Program-made: the position numbers and the translations under genes
Notes under the pieces: generated by a model
The model's database searches: none
Seen by the model: the letters and a program-made list of their open reading frames with translations, nothing else
Told to the model about the DNA's origin: nothing
Assembly: GCF_002295115.1 (NCBI RefSeq)
Contig: NZ_NSFV01000005.1
Location: forward strand, 310,001 to 374,000
Direction of reading: 5' to 3'
DNA: 64,000 nt
Source of the DNA: Mesorhizobium sp. WSM4311
GTDB lineage: Bacteria; Pseudomonadota; Alphaproteobacteria; Rhizobiales; Rhizobiaceae
Shown: one piece after another, positions 51,795-60,995 of the stretch
Numbering within the stretch: position 1 is the stretch's first letter
How the letters are laid out: each line of letters opens with the position of its first letter

Positions 51795-52205
51795 GTGACA
51801 CCCAATGCAATTTTGGAATCAGCGCTCTATGTGACTGATCTCAACGCGGCCGAGCATTTCTACACCGACATCCTCGGCCTCACGTTCCTCGGCAAGGTCG
51901 ACGGCAGGCATCTTTTCTTTCGCTGCGGGCCGGGCGTGCTGCTCATCTTCAACGCCGAGGCAACCAAGATCCCGCCGGCGCCGGATGCCCGGCTGCCGGT
52001 GCCGCCGCACGGCGCGGTCGGCGAAGGTCATCTCTGCTTTGCCGCCAGCGCGGATGAAATCGTGGCTTGGAAAGCGCATCTCGAGGCGAAGAAGATCGCC
52101 ATCGAAAGCGAATTCGAATGGCCGCAAGGCGGCCGTTCGCTCTATATACGCGACCCCTCGGGCAATTCGATCGAGTTCGCCGAGCCGAGAATCTGGGGCC
52201 TTTGA
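51795..52205 (+). CDS. VOC-family (glyoxalase/bleomycin-resistance-like) protein
   Basis: A 136-residue protein from GTG 51795. [44 protein letters not shown] and [29 protein letters not shown] are the paired beta-alpha-beta modules of the VOC fold, ending with [17 protein letters not shown]. His and Glu positions could form a metal site. The substrate is unknown. The TGA stop shares one base with the rdgB ATG. Translation starts next to the arm of an inverted repeat. Confidence 0.83.
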   Translation: MTPNAILESALYVTDLNAAEHFYTDILGLTFLGKVDGRHLFFRCGPGVLLIFNAEATKIPPAPDARLPVPPHGAVGEGHLCFAASADEIVAWKAHLEAKKIAIESEFEWPQGGRSLYIRDPSGNSIEFAEPRIWGL

Positions 52206-52867
52206 TGCATACACTTGATGGCAAGAAGATCGTCGTCGCCAGCCACAATGCCGGCAAGCTGCGCGAATTCGCCGACCTGATGGGGCCCTTCGGCTTCGAG
52301 GCGAAGTCGGCCAAGGACTACGGTCTGCCGGAACCGGACGAGACCGGCACGACCTTCGAGGAAAACGCCTACATCAAGGCGCTGGCCGCGGCGAAGGCGA
52401 CCGGCCTGCCGGCGCTGTCGGACGATTCCGGCCTCTGCGTCGACGCCCTCGACGGCGCGCCCGGCGTCTACACCGCCAACTGGGCCGAAACCCCTGACGG
52501 CAGCAGGGACTTCGCCATGGCCATGCAGCGCACCGAAGTGGCTTTGCAGGAAGTCGGCGCCGCCTCGGCCGAACGGCGCAAGGGCCGCTTCGTCGCCGTC
52601 ATTTGCCTGGCCTTTCCCGACGGCGCGGCCGAATATTATCGCGGCGAGGCCGAAGGCACGCTGGTCTGGCCGCCGCGCGGCGAGCTCGGCTTCGGTTACG
52701 ACCCGGTGTTTTTGCCCAATGGCTTCGACAAGACGTTTGGCGAGATGAGCGCTGAGGAAAAGCACGGCTGGAAACCCGGCCAGCCAACGGCGCTCTCACA
52801 TCGCGCCCGCGCCTTCCAGAAATTCGCCCAAGCACGGTTGGATCTGCCTAGATTGGGCTCGGCATGA
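52205..52867 (+). CDS. rdgB: dITP/XTP pyrophosphatase (RdgB/HAM1)
   Basis: A 220-residue enzyme from ATG 52205. The [15 protein letters not shown]-terminus, [36 protein letters not shown], and [43 protein letters not shown] match the family fully. It removes non-canonical purine triphosphates (dITP, XTP) from the nucleotide pool. It is coupled to hemW by a 4-base overlap. Confidence 0.94.
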   Translation: MHTLDGKKIVVASHNAGKLREFADLMGPFGFEAKSAKDYGLPEPDETGTTFEENAYIKALAAAKATGLPALSDDSGLCVDALDGAPGVYTANWAETPDGSRDFAMAMQRTEVALQEVGAASAERRKGRFVAVICLAFPDGAAEYYRGEAEGTLVWPPRGELGFGYDPVFLPNGFDKTFGEMSAEEKHGWKPGQPTALSHRARAFQKFAQARLDLPRLGSA

Positions 52868-54042
52868 CCGGACCTGGCATGATCATGCCGCTCGACCGCA
52901 GCCCCGGCTTCGGCGTCTACATCCATTGGCCGTTCTGCGCGGCCAAGTGCCCCTATTGCGACTTCAACAGCCATGTCCGCCACCAGCCGGTCGACCAGGA
53001 GCGCTTTGCCGCCGCCTTTGAGGCGGAACTGGCGACGATGCGTGAGCGGACCGGGCCGCGCGAGGTGACCAGCATTTTCCTCGGCGGCGGCACGCCCTCG
53101 CTGATGAAGCCGGAGACGGTGGCCAGGGTTCTGGACGCCGTGGCGAAGAACTGGACGGTGCCTGACGGCATCGAAGTGACGCTGGAGGCCAACCCGTCCT
53201 CGGTCGAGGCCGAACGCTTTCGCGGCTATCGCGCGGCCGGCGTCAACCGCGTCTCGCTCGGCGTGCAGGCCCTGAACGACAAGGATTTGCGCTTCCTCGG
53301 CCGGCTGCACAATGTCGACGAGGCGCTGCACGCCATCGGGCTCGCGCGCGAAATCTTTCCGCGCCTGTCCTTCGACCTGATCTACGCCCGGCCGGGCCAG
53401 ACGCCGGAAGCCTGGGCGGCCGAACTCGAACAGGCCATCGGCCACGCCGCCGACCATCTGTCGCTCTACCAGCTGACCATCGAGGAAGGCACGCCCTTCC
53501 ACGCCCTGCATGCGGCAAAGAAATTCGCCATTCCCGACAATGACCACGCCGCCGACCTCTATGCTTTGACGCAGGAGATCACCACGGCGCACGGCCTGCC
53601 GGCCTATGAGATTTCCAACCACGCCCGGCCGGGCGCGGAAAGCCGGCACAATCTGACATATTGGCGCTATGGCGAATATGTCGGCGTCGGCCCCGGCGCG
53701 CATGGCCGCTTCGTCGAGAACGGCCGACGCACGGTGACGATCGCCGAGCGGATGCCGGAGACCTGGGCCAACCTCGTCGAGGCCAAGGGCCATGGCGTCA
53801 CCGGCGGCGAGATCCTGACACGTTCGGAAGAGGCCGACGAATTCCTGCTGATGGGGCTGAGGCTGGCCGAAGGCATCGACCTTTCGCGCTACGAAGCCTT
53901 CTCCGGCCGCGGCCTGTCGAGCGCGCGGCTGTCGGTGCTGCAGGGCGAGGGACTGGTGGCGCCGATCGGCAACGCCCGCCTGCGCGCCACGCCGGCCGGC
54001 ATGATCGTGCTCGACGCAGTGGTGGCCGATCTGGCGCGATAG
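52864..54042 (+). CDS. hemW: HemW-type radical SAM haem chaperone
   Basis: A 392-residue protein. The radical-SAM cluster motif is [11 protein letters not shown] (Cx3Cx2C) near residue 25; [12 protein letters not shown] and [24 protein letters not shown] follow. It ends with a HemN-type C-terminal domain ([25 protein letters not shown]). The Cys after CDF is replaced by Asn (CDFNSH), as expected for HemW rather than coproporphyrinogen oxidase HemN. It binds haem and delivers it to proteins. Confidence 0.9.
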   Translation: MTGPGMIMPLDRSPGFGVYIHWPFCAAKCPYCDFNSHVRHQPVDQERFAAAFEAELATMRERTGPREVTSIFLGGGTPSLMKPETVARVLDAVAKNWTVPDGIEVTLEANPSSVEAERFRGYRAAGVNRVSLGVQALNDKDLRFLGRLHNVDEALHAIGLAREIFPRLSFDLIYARPGQTPEAWAAELEQAIGHAADHLSLYQLTIEEGTPFHALHAAKKFAIPDNDHAADLYALTQEITTAHGLPAYEISNHARPGAESRHNLTYWRYGEYVGVGPGAHGRFVENGRRTVTIAERMPETWANLVEAKGHGVTGGEILTRSEEADEFLLMGLRLAEGIDLSRYEAFSGRGLSSARLSVLQGEGLVAPIGNARLRATPAGMIVLDAVVADLAR

Positions 54043-54152
54043 CTAAGGCCAAATGGTGGACTGTGGTGGACGATTTATCCACTCGATCAAGGATGCTAGA
54101 AGTTCGGCTTGCTTAGCCGAAGGCGTCGCGCCGCATCCAATATGGGTCTGCC

Positions 54153-54476
54153 ATGAAGTTCCTGATCCACGAGACGTTGCGGACATTGAACACGGACGAT
54201 GTGTTCGAGTTTGGATTAACCGAGATATCGAGATCTCCGGAACATGACGATCTCTTTGAGGCTGAGGCGATCTTCATCAGAAACACGAAGGTCACATCCA
54301 AATTAAAATTGACCCACTTGAGCGAATTTAACGTTGTCCTTAGTTTCATAACGTATATCGGAAGTAAGCTTCGAGGAATTGCCAAGGATAATTTTGTAGA
54401 GTTTGATTTGAATGGACTGACGTTTGATCAGTACATCCCCATGAGCAAAAATCTGCGTGAGATCTGGGATGAGTAA
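54153..54476 (+). CDS. AT-rich hypothetical gene
   Basis: A 107-residue protein with no recognised family: MKFLIHETLRTLNTDDVFEF, then charged and hydrophobic segments, ending LTFDQYIPMSKNLREIWDE. The DNA is clearly less G+C-rich than its neighbours (many AAA, ATT and GTT codons), suggesting recent transfer. No signal peptide or membrane helix is visible. It ends three bases before the start region of the LMW-phosphatase gene, so the two are likely co-transcribed. Confidence 0.55.
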   Translation: MKFLIHETLRTLNTDDVFEFGLTEISRSPEHDDLFEAEAIFIRNTKVTSKLKLTHLSEFNVVLSFITYIGSKLRGIAKDNFVEFDLNGLTFDQYIPMSKNLREIWDE

Positions 54477-54479
54477 TCG

Positions 54480-54805
54480 GTGAAAAAAACGTTCTCTTCG
54501 TCTGCAGCCAGAACCGCCTGCGCAGCCCGACCGCCGAGCAGGTGTTTTCAACGCGCCGGGATATCGAAGTTGCGTCGGCCGGCACCAATCATGATGCCGA
54601 CACGCCGCTGACGCATGAGTTGGTCGCCTGGGCCGACATCATCTTCGTCATGGAAAAGGTGCACCGCACCAAGCTGCAGAAGAAATTCAAGACGAGCCTG
54701 AAGCAGGCCCGGGTCATCTGCCTCGATATACCGGATAGTTATGAATTCATGGATATCGAGCTGATCGACCTTCTGAAGGCGCGCGTTTCCCGCTATCTGG
54801 TGTGA
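54480..54805 (+). pseudogene. Low-molecular-weight phosphatase-like protein, frameshifted start
   Basis: From 54482 the frame encodes EKNVLFVCSQNRLRSPTAEQ, the Cx5R phosphatase loop at the N-terminus, and continues through ASAGTNHDADTPLTHELVAWADIIFVMEKVHRTKLQKKF to the stop at 54805. No start codon exists in this frame before the active-site Cys. GTG at 54480 is followed by seven A residues; eight would give MKKNVLFVCS in frame. So the gene is either broken by a homopolymer slip, corrected by slippage, or affected by a sequencing error. The family relates to LMW protein-tyrosine phosphatases. Confidence 0.65.
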
Positions 54806-54844
54806 CCCAGACGAAGGCAGAGCGGTCTCGGCCAGTCGCGCTTG

Positions 54845-55033
54845 TCAGGCGTCGTGCTTGAAACGGCGCTTGCCGCGATCCTTCTCGGCATGCGCCTCTC
54901 CGTTGCGGGCCGGTTTGGCGTCGGCCTTTTCGCGGCGAACGCTGTGCTGGTCGTTCATCGGATGTGGCGGCACGCCTTCCCTGGCGCTTTTCGTTTCAAG
55001 ACGGGTGATGAAGATATCGAAGCGATTGGGCAT
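54845..55033 (-). CDS. Small charged conserved-looking protein
   Basis: Probably 62 residues from ATG 55033: MPNRFDIFITRLETKSAREG, then VPPHPMNDQHSVRREKADAK and a Lys/Arg-rich tail ending KRRFKHDA. A longer form from 55087 adds 18 residues. It has no membrane segment. It starts just past the end of the next small gene, suggesting a two-gene unit. Function unknown. Confidence 0.45.
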   Translation of the reverse strand: MPNRFDIFITRLETKSAREGVPPHPMNDQHSVRREKADAKPARNGEAHAEKDRGKRRFKHDA

Positions 55034-55040
55034 CGTCCGG

Positions 55041-55226
55041 TCAGTGCTCCGTCGTGCTGTCTGGTTGGTTGTCGGAAAGCCTGACATTCGTCGGCAGGGC
55101 GGTTGTCGCCCGCTCGGTCAGGCTGGTGTCGGTCTTGGCAGGCAGGCGCTTGTCCCTGGCGGCGGCAACGCGCTTGCGGCCGGCATAGTAAGGCTCGAAA
55201 GCGTCCTGTATCTTCAGGCTGTCCAT
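55041..55226 (-). CDS. Small hypothetical protein
   Basis: A 61-residue, basic, polar protein starting MDSLKIQDAFEPYYAGRKRV, preceded by gggagg. The rest (ARDKRLPAKTDTSLTER and a Thr/Asn/Ser-rich tail) looks disordered. It lies upstream of the other small gene on the same strand. Confidence 0.45.
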   Translation of the reverse strand: MDSLKIQDAFEPYYAGRKRVAAARDKRLPAKTDTSLTERATTALPTNVRLSDNQPDSTTEH

Positions 55227-55380
55227 CCTGTCCTCCCTTTAGGAATCAGGGGCTAAATCTGCCAATGCCGGTTTGGTTCCCTACTGTGGCGAAGGCATGG
55301 CGATCACCTTACATCGGCGTGAGCTTTTGCAAGCCTGCGCCAGCCATGCCAAACAAGATTTGGCAGGCCAACAGGGCTGA

Positions 55381-56310
55381 ATGGAGACGGCATCAGTGAC
55401 CGACGAGACGGGCAAGCGCATCTATGTGGTCGGGCAGGCCGAATTTCCCACCCGGCCGCTCGAGCCGGCGCTCTATCTGGTGGCGACGCCGATCGGCAAT
55501 CTCGCCGACATCACGCTGCGCGCGCTGGAGACGCTGGCCGCCGCCGACATCGTCGCCTGCGAGGACACCAGGGTGTCGCGCGTGCTGCTCGACCGCTACG
55601 GCATCCGCCGCCGCACCACGGCCTATCACGAGCACAATGCCGGCGAGGCCGGGCCGAAGCTGATCGCGGCGCTTCAGGCCGGCCAGAGCGTGGCGCTGAT
55701 TTCCGATGCCGGCACGCCGCTCGTCTCCGATCCCGGCTACCGGCTGGTCGGCGAAGCAATCGACCAAAGCATTCGCGTCGTGCCGATCCCCGGTCCGTCG
55801 GCGCCACTGGCCGCGCTCACCGCGTCAGGCCTGCCGTCCGACGCTTTCCTGTTCGCCGGCTTTTTGCCGGTGAAGACTGGGCAGCGGCTGACGCGGCTGG
55901 AGGCACTGAAGGCGGTGCCGGCGACGCTGATCTTCTTCGAATCGCCGCGCCGGTTGGCCGAATCGCTCGGCGCCATGGTCGAGGCGCTCGGCGGCGAGCG
56001 CAAAGCCGCAATCGGCCGCGAATTGACCAAGACCTTCGAGGAAATGCGCACCGGCACGCTGCGGGCGCTGGCCGACCACTATGCGGCCGCCGACACGCCG
56101 AAGGGCGAGATCGTCGTCTGCATCGGCCCCGCCGAGGCCAAGGCGGACGAGCCCGAAGACATTGACCGCCTGCTTTTGTCGCTCGCCGCCGAAATGCCGG
56201 CCTCCAAAGCGGCGGCGGAGGCCGCGAAGATGACCGGCGGCCAGAAACAGGCGCTTTACCGGCGGCTGCTGGAACTCAAGGACACCTCAGGAGAAGGCGA
56301 CGGTGGCTGA
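55381..56310 (+). CDS. rsmI: 16S rRNA (cytidine-1402 2'-O)-methyltransferase
   Basis: A 309-residue SAM methyltransferase of the tetrapyrrole-methylase fold. [45 protein letters not shown] and [19 protein letters not shown] and [30 protein letters not shown] are diagnostic. It methylates C1402 in the ribosomal decoding centre. It overlaps yraN by 8 bases, the usual rsmI-yraN order. ATG 55381 is used; an internal GTG at 55396 is possible. Confidence 0.93.
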   Translation: METASVTDETGKRIYVVGQAEFPTRPLEPALYLVATPIGNLADITLRALETLAAADIVACEDTRVSRVLLDRYGIRRRTTAYHEHNAGEAGPKLIAALQAGQSVALISDAGTPLVSDPGYRLVGEAIDQSIRVVPIPGPSAPLAALTASGLPSDAFLFAGFLPVKTGQRLTRLEALKAVPATLIFFESPRRLAESLGAMVEALGGERKAAIGRELTKTFEEMRTGTLRALADHYAAADTPKGEIVVCIGPAEAKADEPEDIDRLLLSLAAEMPASKAAAEAAKMTGGQKQALYRRLLELKDTSGEGDGG

Positions 56311-56680
56311 GCGCCCGAGCGCCAACCGCCGGAAAGCCTATCGGCGCGGCCATCGCGGCGAGTGGCTGGCGGCTGCCGCGCTGATGCTGAAGGGCTACCG
56401 CATCCTCGCGCGCCGCCATCGCACCCGCTTCGGCGAGATCGACCTGATCGCGCGGCGCGGCGATCTCGTGCTGTTCGTCGAGGTCAAGGCTCGGCGTTCG
56501 CTGATGGAAGCCATGGAAGCGATCGGCCACGAATCGGAGCGCCGCATCGAGGCCGCCGCCGACATCTGGCTCTCGCGGCAGGCGGATTACGGCAGGTTGT
56601 CGATGCGCTTCGACATGGTCGCCGTGCTGCCCTGGCGCTGGCCGGTGCATGTCGAGAATGCGTTTTATGGGCGGAATTAG
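56303..56680 (+). CDS. yraN: YraN-family endonuclease-like protein
   Basis: A 125-residue protein from GTG 56303. [53 protein letters not shown] is the UPF0102/YraN Holliday-junction-resolvase-like fold with the ExK catalytic motif (EVKAR). The function is unproven in alphaproteobacteria. The gene is coupled to rsmI. Confidence 0.9.
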   Translation: MAERPSANRRKAYRRGHRGEWLAAAALMLKGYRILARRHRTRFGEIDLIARRGDLVLFVEVKARRSLMEAMEAIGHESERRIEAAADIWLSRQADYGRLSMRFDMVAVLPWRWPVHVENAFYGRN

Positions 56681-56696
56681 AGGGGACGAAAACATC

Positions 56697-56930
56697 CTTC
56701 GTCATCCACGGACGGAGCAGGAGCGAAGCGACGTCGCGGAGACCCGAGGATCCATGCCGCGACCTCTGAGCGCTTCTACGGTGCAGGATGTGGAAGAATT
56801 CCCGCGGGAGACAGCCGCCTGGCAATAGCTATTCTCGACCGCAGCGCTCTTCGATCTGGCTCACGGCATGGATCCTCGAGTCTGCGCTGCGTCGCTACGC
56901 TCCTTGCTCCGCCCGTGGATGACGAAGTCG
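56697..56930. repeat. Intergenic repeat family B, copy 3
   Basis: It begins cttcgtcatccacggacgg, passes aggatccatgccgcgacct and ends with ggcatggatcctcgagtctg followed by gcccgtggatgacgaag. The outer arms pair as in the other copies. It fills most of the 346-bp gap between yraN and uppP. Confidence 0.8.
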
Positions 56931-57026
56931 AGGAGTCTCAAGCGTTGCTCGCCCTTCGCCGGCTCAGGGCGTTCGTCGTTCGGAACGCCAAGCAATTGGC
57001 TTTCCGTCCGCTTCGCGGACCACTCC

Positions 57027-57833
57027 TCACCCCCAGATCAGCAATGCGACCAGCCCGACGATACCCACCACCAGCCGCCACCAGCCGAACAGCGCGTAGC
57101 CGTTGCGCGAGACGTAATCGAGCAGGAAGCGCACCACGATGAGCGCCGCGACGAAGGCGGCGACGAAACCGATGGCGATGATCGGCAGGTCGGCCGAGGT
57201 CAGCACGTTGCGGTTCTTGAACAGGTCGAAGGCGAAGGCGCCGACCATGGTCGGGATCGCCAGGAAGAAGGAAAATTCCGCCGCCGCCCGCTTGTCGACG
57301 CCCAGAAGCAGCGCGCCGACGATGGTCGAACCCGAGCGTGACGTGCCGGGGATCAGCGACAGGCACTGGAACAGGCCGATCTGCAGGTAAAGCCTGGTCG
57401 GGAAGCGCTCCACATCGCGATAGACCGGTTTCAGGTTCATGCGGTCCACCGCCAGCAGCACGACGCCGCCGATGATCAGCATGATGCAGATGAGCCTTGG
57501 CGATTCGAACAGCACCGTCTTGATGAAATCATGCGCCAGCGCGCCGATGACCGCCGCCGGCAGGAAAGCGATCAGGATGCCGATGACGAAATGCCGCGTC
57601 AGCCGGTCATGCGGCAGGTCGAGCAGCATCTGCCACAGGCGGCGGAAATAGACGCTCAGGATCGCCAGGATGGCGCCGAGCTGGATCAGGATCTCGAAGG
57701 CCTTGCCGGTTGAATTGAAGCCGAGGAAATGGCCGGCGAGCAGGATATGGCCGGTCGAGGACACCGGTATGAACTCGGTCAGGCCCTCCAGCAGGCCGAG
57801 CAGCAGGGCTTCGACGATGGTCTGGCTTTCCAT
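57027..57833 (-). CDS. uppP: Undecaprenyl-diphosphatase UppP (BacA)
   Basis: A 268-residue polytopic membrane enzyme. [27 protein letters not shown] and [40 protein letters not shown] hold the catalytic motifs (E-rich helix, SSTGH and PGTSRSG). It recycles undecaprenyl pyrophosphate for peptidoglycan synthesis and gives low-level bacitracin resistance. It is monocistronic. Confidence 0.93.
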   Translation of the reverse strand: MESQTIVEALLLGLLEGLTEFIPVSSTGHILLAGHFLGFNSTGKAFEILIQLGAILAILSVYFRRLWQMLLDLPHDRLTRHFVIGILIAFLPAAVIGALAHDFIKTVLFESPRLICIMLIIGGVVLLAVDRMNLKPVYRDVERFPTRLYLQIGLFQCLSLIPGTSRSGSTIVGALLLGVDKRAAAEFSFFLAIPTMVGAFAFDLFKNRNVLTSADLPIIAIGFVAAFVAALIVVRFLLDYVSRNGYALFGWWRLVVGIVGLVALLIWG

Positions 57834-57967
57834 GGCTACCTCGGCTTTGCGCGACGGCTAACTGAACGGCTTGCTTGTCATGGCGTTGAAGTCCCCCTAT
57901 AGGTCGCAACACCCTGACGGCCCGCTAACCGGGCGGCCAAGACTTACCGGTGCGCCCGGCGATTCGC

Positions 57968-58039
57968 CAGTGTGCAATCCGGAATTCGCCTCACCTGGGA
58001 GTAGCGCGATGCGCGAATTCCGGATTCTGAGCCACACTG
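57968..58039. repeat. Inverted repeat with EcoRI-like core
   Basis: Inner arms AATCCGGAATTCGC (57976-57989) and GCGAATTCCGGATT (58013-58026) are perfect complements, with outer arms CAGTGTG (57968-57974) and CACACTG (58033-58039). The loop is about 23 bases. The structure suggests a small mobile palindrome. Confidence 0.75.
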
Positions 58040-58063
58040 TGACTTTAAGTTCTAGTGCGGTTT

Positions 58064-58118
58064 GGATTTGAAGTTCCTGAACGCTGATGCCATTGAGGGG
58101 GGCAGGAACTTCAAATCC
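58064..58118. repeat. 16-bp inverted repeat, second hairpin
   Basis: GGATTTGAAGTTCCTG (58064-58079) and CAGGAACTTCAAATCC (58103-58118) are perfect complements around a 23-base loop. It ends 32 bases before the GST start. Confidence 0.8.
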
Positions 58119-58150
58119 ACCACACCAGTGCGCTTTATCATCGCGGAACC

Positions 58151-58843
58151 ATGCTGACGCTTTTCCATCATCCCATGTTCGCCACCTGCCGCTTCGTCCG
58201 CCTTGCTTTCGGCGAGTATGGCGAGGAGCTGGCGCTGATCGAGGAAAAGCCGTGGACGCGGCGCAAGGAGTTTCTGGCGCTGAACCCGGCCGGCACGCTG
58301 CCGATCCTGCTCGCCGAAGGCGACGTGCCGATCGTCGGCGCGACGGTCATCTCGGAATATCTCGACGAGACCCGCGGTGTGCTCAAGCGCGACAAGCGGC
58401 TGTTCGCCGAAGACCCGATGCAGCGCGCCGAAATCCGCCGGCTGATCGACTGGTACCTCAACAAGGCCGAAAGCGAAGTCACCCGCCATCTGGTGCGCGA
58501 ACGCGTGCTGAAGCCGATCATGCCGGAAACCGCCGGTGGCGGTTCGCCCGATTCGGGCGCGATCCGCGCGGCGCGCGCCAACATCCGCCAGCACATGAAA
58601 TACACCAACTGGTTGGCCGGCACCCGCCATTGGCTGGCCGGCGGCCGGGTCACCTATGCCGATCTCGCCGCCGCCGCGACGTTGTCGGTGCTCGACTATC
58701 TCGGCGAGATCGACTGGCGCGAACATGCCGCGGCGCGCGAATGGTACACGCGGGTGAAGTCGCGGCCCTCCTTCCGGCCGCTCTTGACCGACCGCGTGCG
58801 CGGCCTGTCGCCGGTGTCACACTATGCGGACCTCGATTTCTGA
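58151..58843 (+). CDS. Glutathione S-transferase family protein
   Basis: A 230-residue protein: [54 protein letters not shown] is the thioredoxin-like domain; [16 protein letters not shown] gives the Ser/Thr glutathione loop. The C-terminal helical half includes [26 protein letters not shown]. The substrate is unknown. It overlaps queG by 20 bases, and the pair is conserved in rhizobia. Confidence 0.88.
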   Translation: MLTLFHHPMFATCRFVRLAFGEYGEELALIEEKPWTRRKEFLALNPAGTLPILLAEGDVPIVGATVISEYLDETRGVLKRDKRLFAEDPMQRAEIRRLIDWYLNKAESEVTRHLVRERVLKPIMPETAGGGSPDSGAIRAARANIRQHMKYTNWLAGTRHWLAGGRVTYADLAAAATLSVLDYLGEIDWREHAAAREWYTRVKSRPSFRPLLTDRVRGLSPVSHYADLDF

Positions 58844-59978
58844 CGCCGCAAAACTGCGCGCGCTGATCGACGCGGAGGCGCAGCGCGCCGGCTTCGATGC
58901 CATTGCCGTCACCACCCCCGACGCGATCCCGCTGGCTCCGGCCCGCCTGGCCGAATTCGTTGCCGACGGCTTTCACGGTTCGATGGACTGGATCGCCGAG
59001 ACGATTGCAAGGCGCAGCGAACCTTCCACGCTTTGGCCTGACGTGCGCTCGATCGTCGTGCTGGCGATGAACTATGGGCCGGACCATGATCCGCGTGTGC
59101 TGCAGGCCAGGCATGACCGGGGCGCAATCTCGGTCTATGCGCAGAACCGAGATTATCATGATGTGATGAAAGGCCGGCTGAAGGAAATCGCCGGCAAGAT
59201 CGTCGCGCGCGCCGGCGGCGACGTTAAGGTGTTCGTCGACACCGCGCCGGTGATGGAAAAGCCACTGGCGCAAGCCGCCGGTCTCGGCTGGCAGGGAAAA
59301 CACACCAATCTGGTCAGCCGCGAGCACGGCTCCTGGCTGTTCCTCGGCACCATCTTCACCACGGCCGAATTGATCCCCGACCGCCCCGAGATCGACCATT
59401 GCGGCTCCTGCCGCGCCTGCCTCGACGCCTGCCCGACCGATGCTTTCCCGGCGCCCTACCGGCTCGATGCGCGGCGCTGCATTTCCTACCTCACCATCGA
59501 GAACAAGGGGCCGATCCCGCACGAATTCCGCGAAAAGATCGGCAACCGCATCTATGGCTGCGACGATTGCCTGGCCGCCTGCCCGTGGAACAAGTTCGCC
59601 CGCGCCGCGTCGGAAGCAAAACTCGCCGCGCGCAACGATCTGCGCGAGCCGCCGCTCGCCGACCTGCTCGAACTGGACGACGCGGCCTTCCGCGCCTTCT
59701 TCTCCGGCTCGCCGATCAAGCGCATCGGCCGCGACCGCTTCATCCGCAACGTGCTGATCGCCGCCGGCAATTCCGGCGATGCCGCGCTCGCAGTCCCTGT
59801 GCGCGCGCTGCTTAGCGATCCCTCGCCGTTGGTGCGGGGCGCGGCAATATGGGCGCTGGCGCGGCTGGTGCCTGACGCCGAATATGCCGAGCGGGCCGCG
59901 ACCGGTCTGAAAACCGAGAACGATGCGGCGGTGCGCGAGGAATGGCGCCTGGCGCGGCCAGACGGGGCGCATGCATGA
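58824..59978 (+). CDS. queG: Epoxyqueuosine reductase
   Basis: A 384-residue cobalamin and iron-sulfur enzyme. Two 4Fe-4S motifs are visible: [16 protein letters not shown] and [53 protein letters not shown] and [12 protein letters not shown] are QueG signatures. It carries out the last step of queuosine synthesis in tRNA. The C-terminal HEAT-like repeat ([30 protein letters not shown]) binds tRNA. It overlaps the next gene by 4 bases. Confidence 0.93.
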   Translation: MRTSISDAAKLRALIDAEAQRAGFDAIAVTTPDAIPLAPARLAEFVADGFHGSMDWIAETIARRSEPSTLWPDVRSIVVLAMNYGPDHDPRVLQARHDRGAISVYAQNRDYHDVMKGRLKEIAGKIVARAGGDVKVFVDTAPVMEKPLAQAAGLGWQGKHTNLVSREHGSWLFLGTIFTTAELIPDRPEIDHCGSCRACLDACPTDAFPAPYRLDARRCISYLTIENKGPIPHEFREKIGNRIYGCDDCLAACPWNKFARAASEAKLAARNDLREPPLADLLELDDAAFRAFFSGSPIKRIGRDRFIRNVLIAAGNSGDAALAVPVRALLSDPSPLVRGAAIWALARLVPDAEYAERAATGLKTENDAAVREEWRLARPDGAHA

Positions 59979-60874
59979 GTGAAAAGCAGATCTTCATCTT
60001 CGGCGCCGGTTACTCCGGCAAGGCCTTTGCCCGCGCCAACAGGGATGCCGCCGCGATCCTTGGCACGACGCGGTCCAATGAAAAATTCGCGGCCCTGCGC
60101 CAGGCCGGCATCGCGCCGCTGCTGTTCGATGGCGCGTTGACCGGCGAAATCGGCGAAGCGCTGCAAAAAACAACCCATCTGGTGATTTCGGTCGCCCCGG
60201 AAGAGGCCGGCGACCCCGTCTTGAATGCCGCCCGGGAGGCGATCGCGGGGATGCCGGCGCTCGAATGGATCGGCTATCTCTCGACCGTCGGCGTCTATGG
60301 CGACCATGGCGGCGCCTGGGTCGACGAAACGGCCGCATGCCGGCCGGTGTCGAAACGCTCCGTCATGCGGGTCGAGGCTGAGCAGGCTTGGCTGAAGCTC
60401 GGCGGGGAAATCGGCAAGCCGGTGGCGATCCTGCGCCTGTCCGGCATTTATGGTCCTGGCCGCAATGCGCTGGTCAATCTGGAAAACGGCACCGCGCGGC
60501 GGCTGGTCAAGCCCGATCAGGTGTTCAACCGCATCCATTGCGACGATATTGCCGCGGCGTTGTGGCAACTCATCGAGGACAACAAGGGCGGGATCTTCAA
60601 CGTCACCGATGATGAGCCGGCGCCGCCGCAGGATGTCGTTGCCTATGCCGCGTCGCTGATGGGCGTCGAGCCGCCGCCGGAAATTCCTTTCGACACCGCC
60701 CAACTTTCGCCCATGGCGCGGTCCTTCTATGGCGAGAACAAGCGTGTCGCCAATGCGGCGATCAAGGCGACGGGCTATCGCTTTCGCTTTCCCGACTACC
60801 GCGCCGCCTTCGACCATATGTGGGCAAGCGGCGACTGGCGCGACGGCGAAGCGCGCAGCCCGATGAAGGGCTAA
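59975..60874 (+). CDS. NAD-dependent epimerase/dehydratase (SDR) family protein
   Basis: A 299-residue protein from ATG 59975 (ATGA overlap with queG). The N-terminal nucleotide motif is [13 protein letters not shown]; the active site region is [31 protein letters not shown] and [14 protein letters not shown] follow. It is an atypical extended SDR (the YxxxK is not obvious). The substrate is unknown. The stop TAA at 60872-60874 touches a family A repeat. Confidence 0.8.
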   Translation: MSEKQIFIFGAGYSGKAFARANRDAAAILGTTRSNEKFAALRQAGIAPLLFDGALTGEIGEALQKTTHLVISVAPEEAGDPVLNAAREAIAGMPALEWIGYLSTVGVYGDHGGAWVDETAACRPVSKRSVMRVEAEQAWLKLGGEIGKPVAILRLSGIYGPGRNALVNLENGTARRLVKPDQVFNRIHCDDIAAALWQLIEDNKGGIFNVTDDEPAPPQDVVAYAASLMGVEPPPEIPFDTAQLSPMARSFYGENKRVANAAIKATGYRFRFPDYRAAFDHMWASGDWRDGEARSPMKG

Positions 60875-60924
60875 GCAATTCCAGGAAAGGCGTGAAACGG
60901 TTTTTCCTCAGGAATTGCGCCAAG
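60873..60924. repeat. Palindromic repeat family A, copy 5 (divergent)
   Basis: It starts taagcaattccaggaaaggc, continues through gtgaaacggtttttcc and ends caggaattgcgcc. The first bases are the stop codon of the epimerase gene (TAA in place of TAG). It lies between the epimerase and the endopeptidase genes. Confidence 0.7.
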
Positions 60925-60995
60925 GGTTAGGGCGATCGAAGCAGGCTGCGTTGCGTGCTATGATTCGGCCTTGGGATGCGGTGGGATCCGGTTTC

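Larger units (their letters stand above)
57834..58150. other. Intergenic region holding two hairpin repeats
   Basis: This divergent spacer between uppP and a GST gene has two strong inverted repeats, listed separately. No coding frame is supported. Confidence 0.5.

Noticed and set aside
54063..54125. Hairpin ttcggct/agccgaa after hemW as a terminator
   Set aside because: Only a 7-bp stem with no T-run; too weak to list as a terminator.
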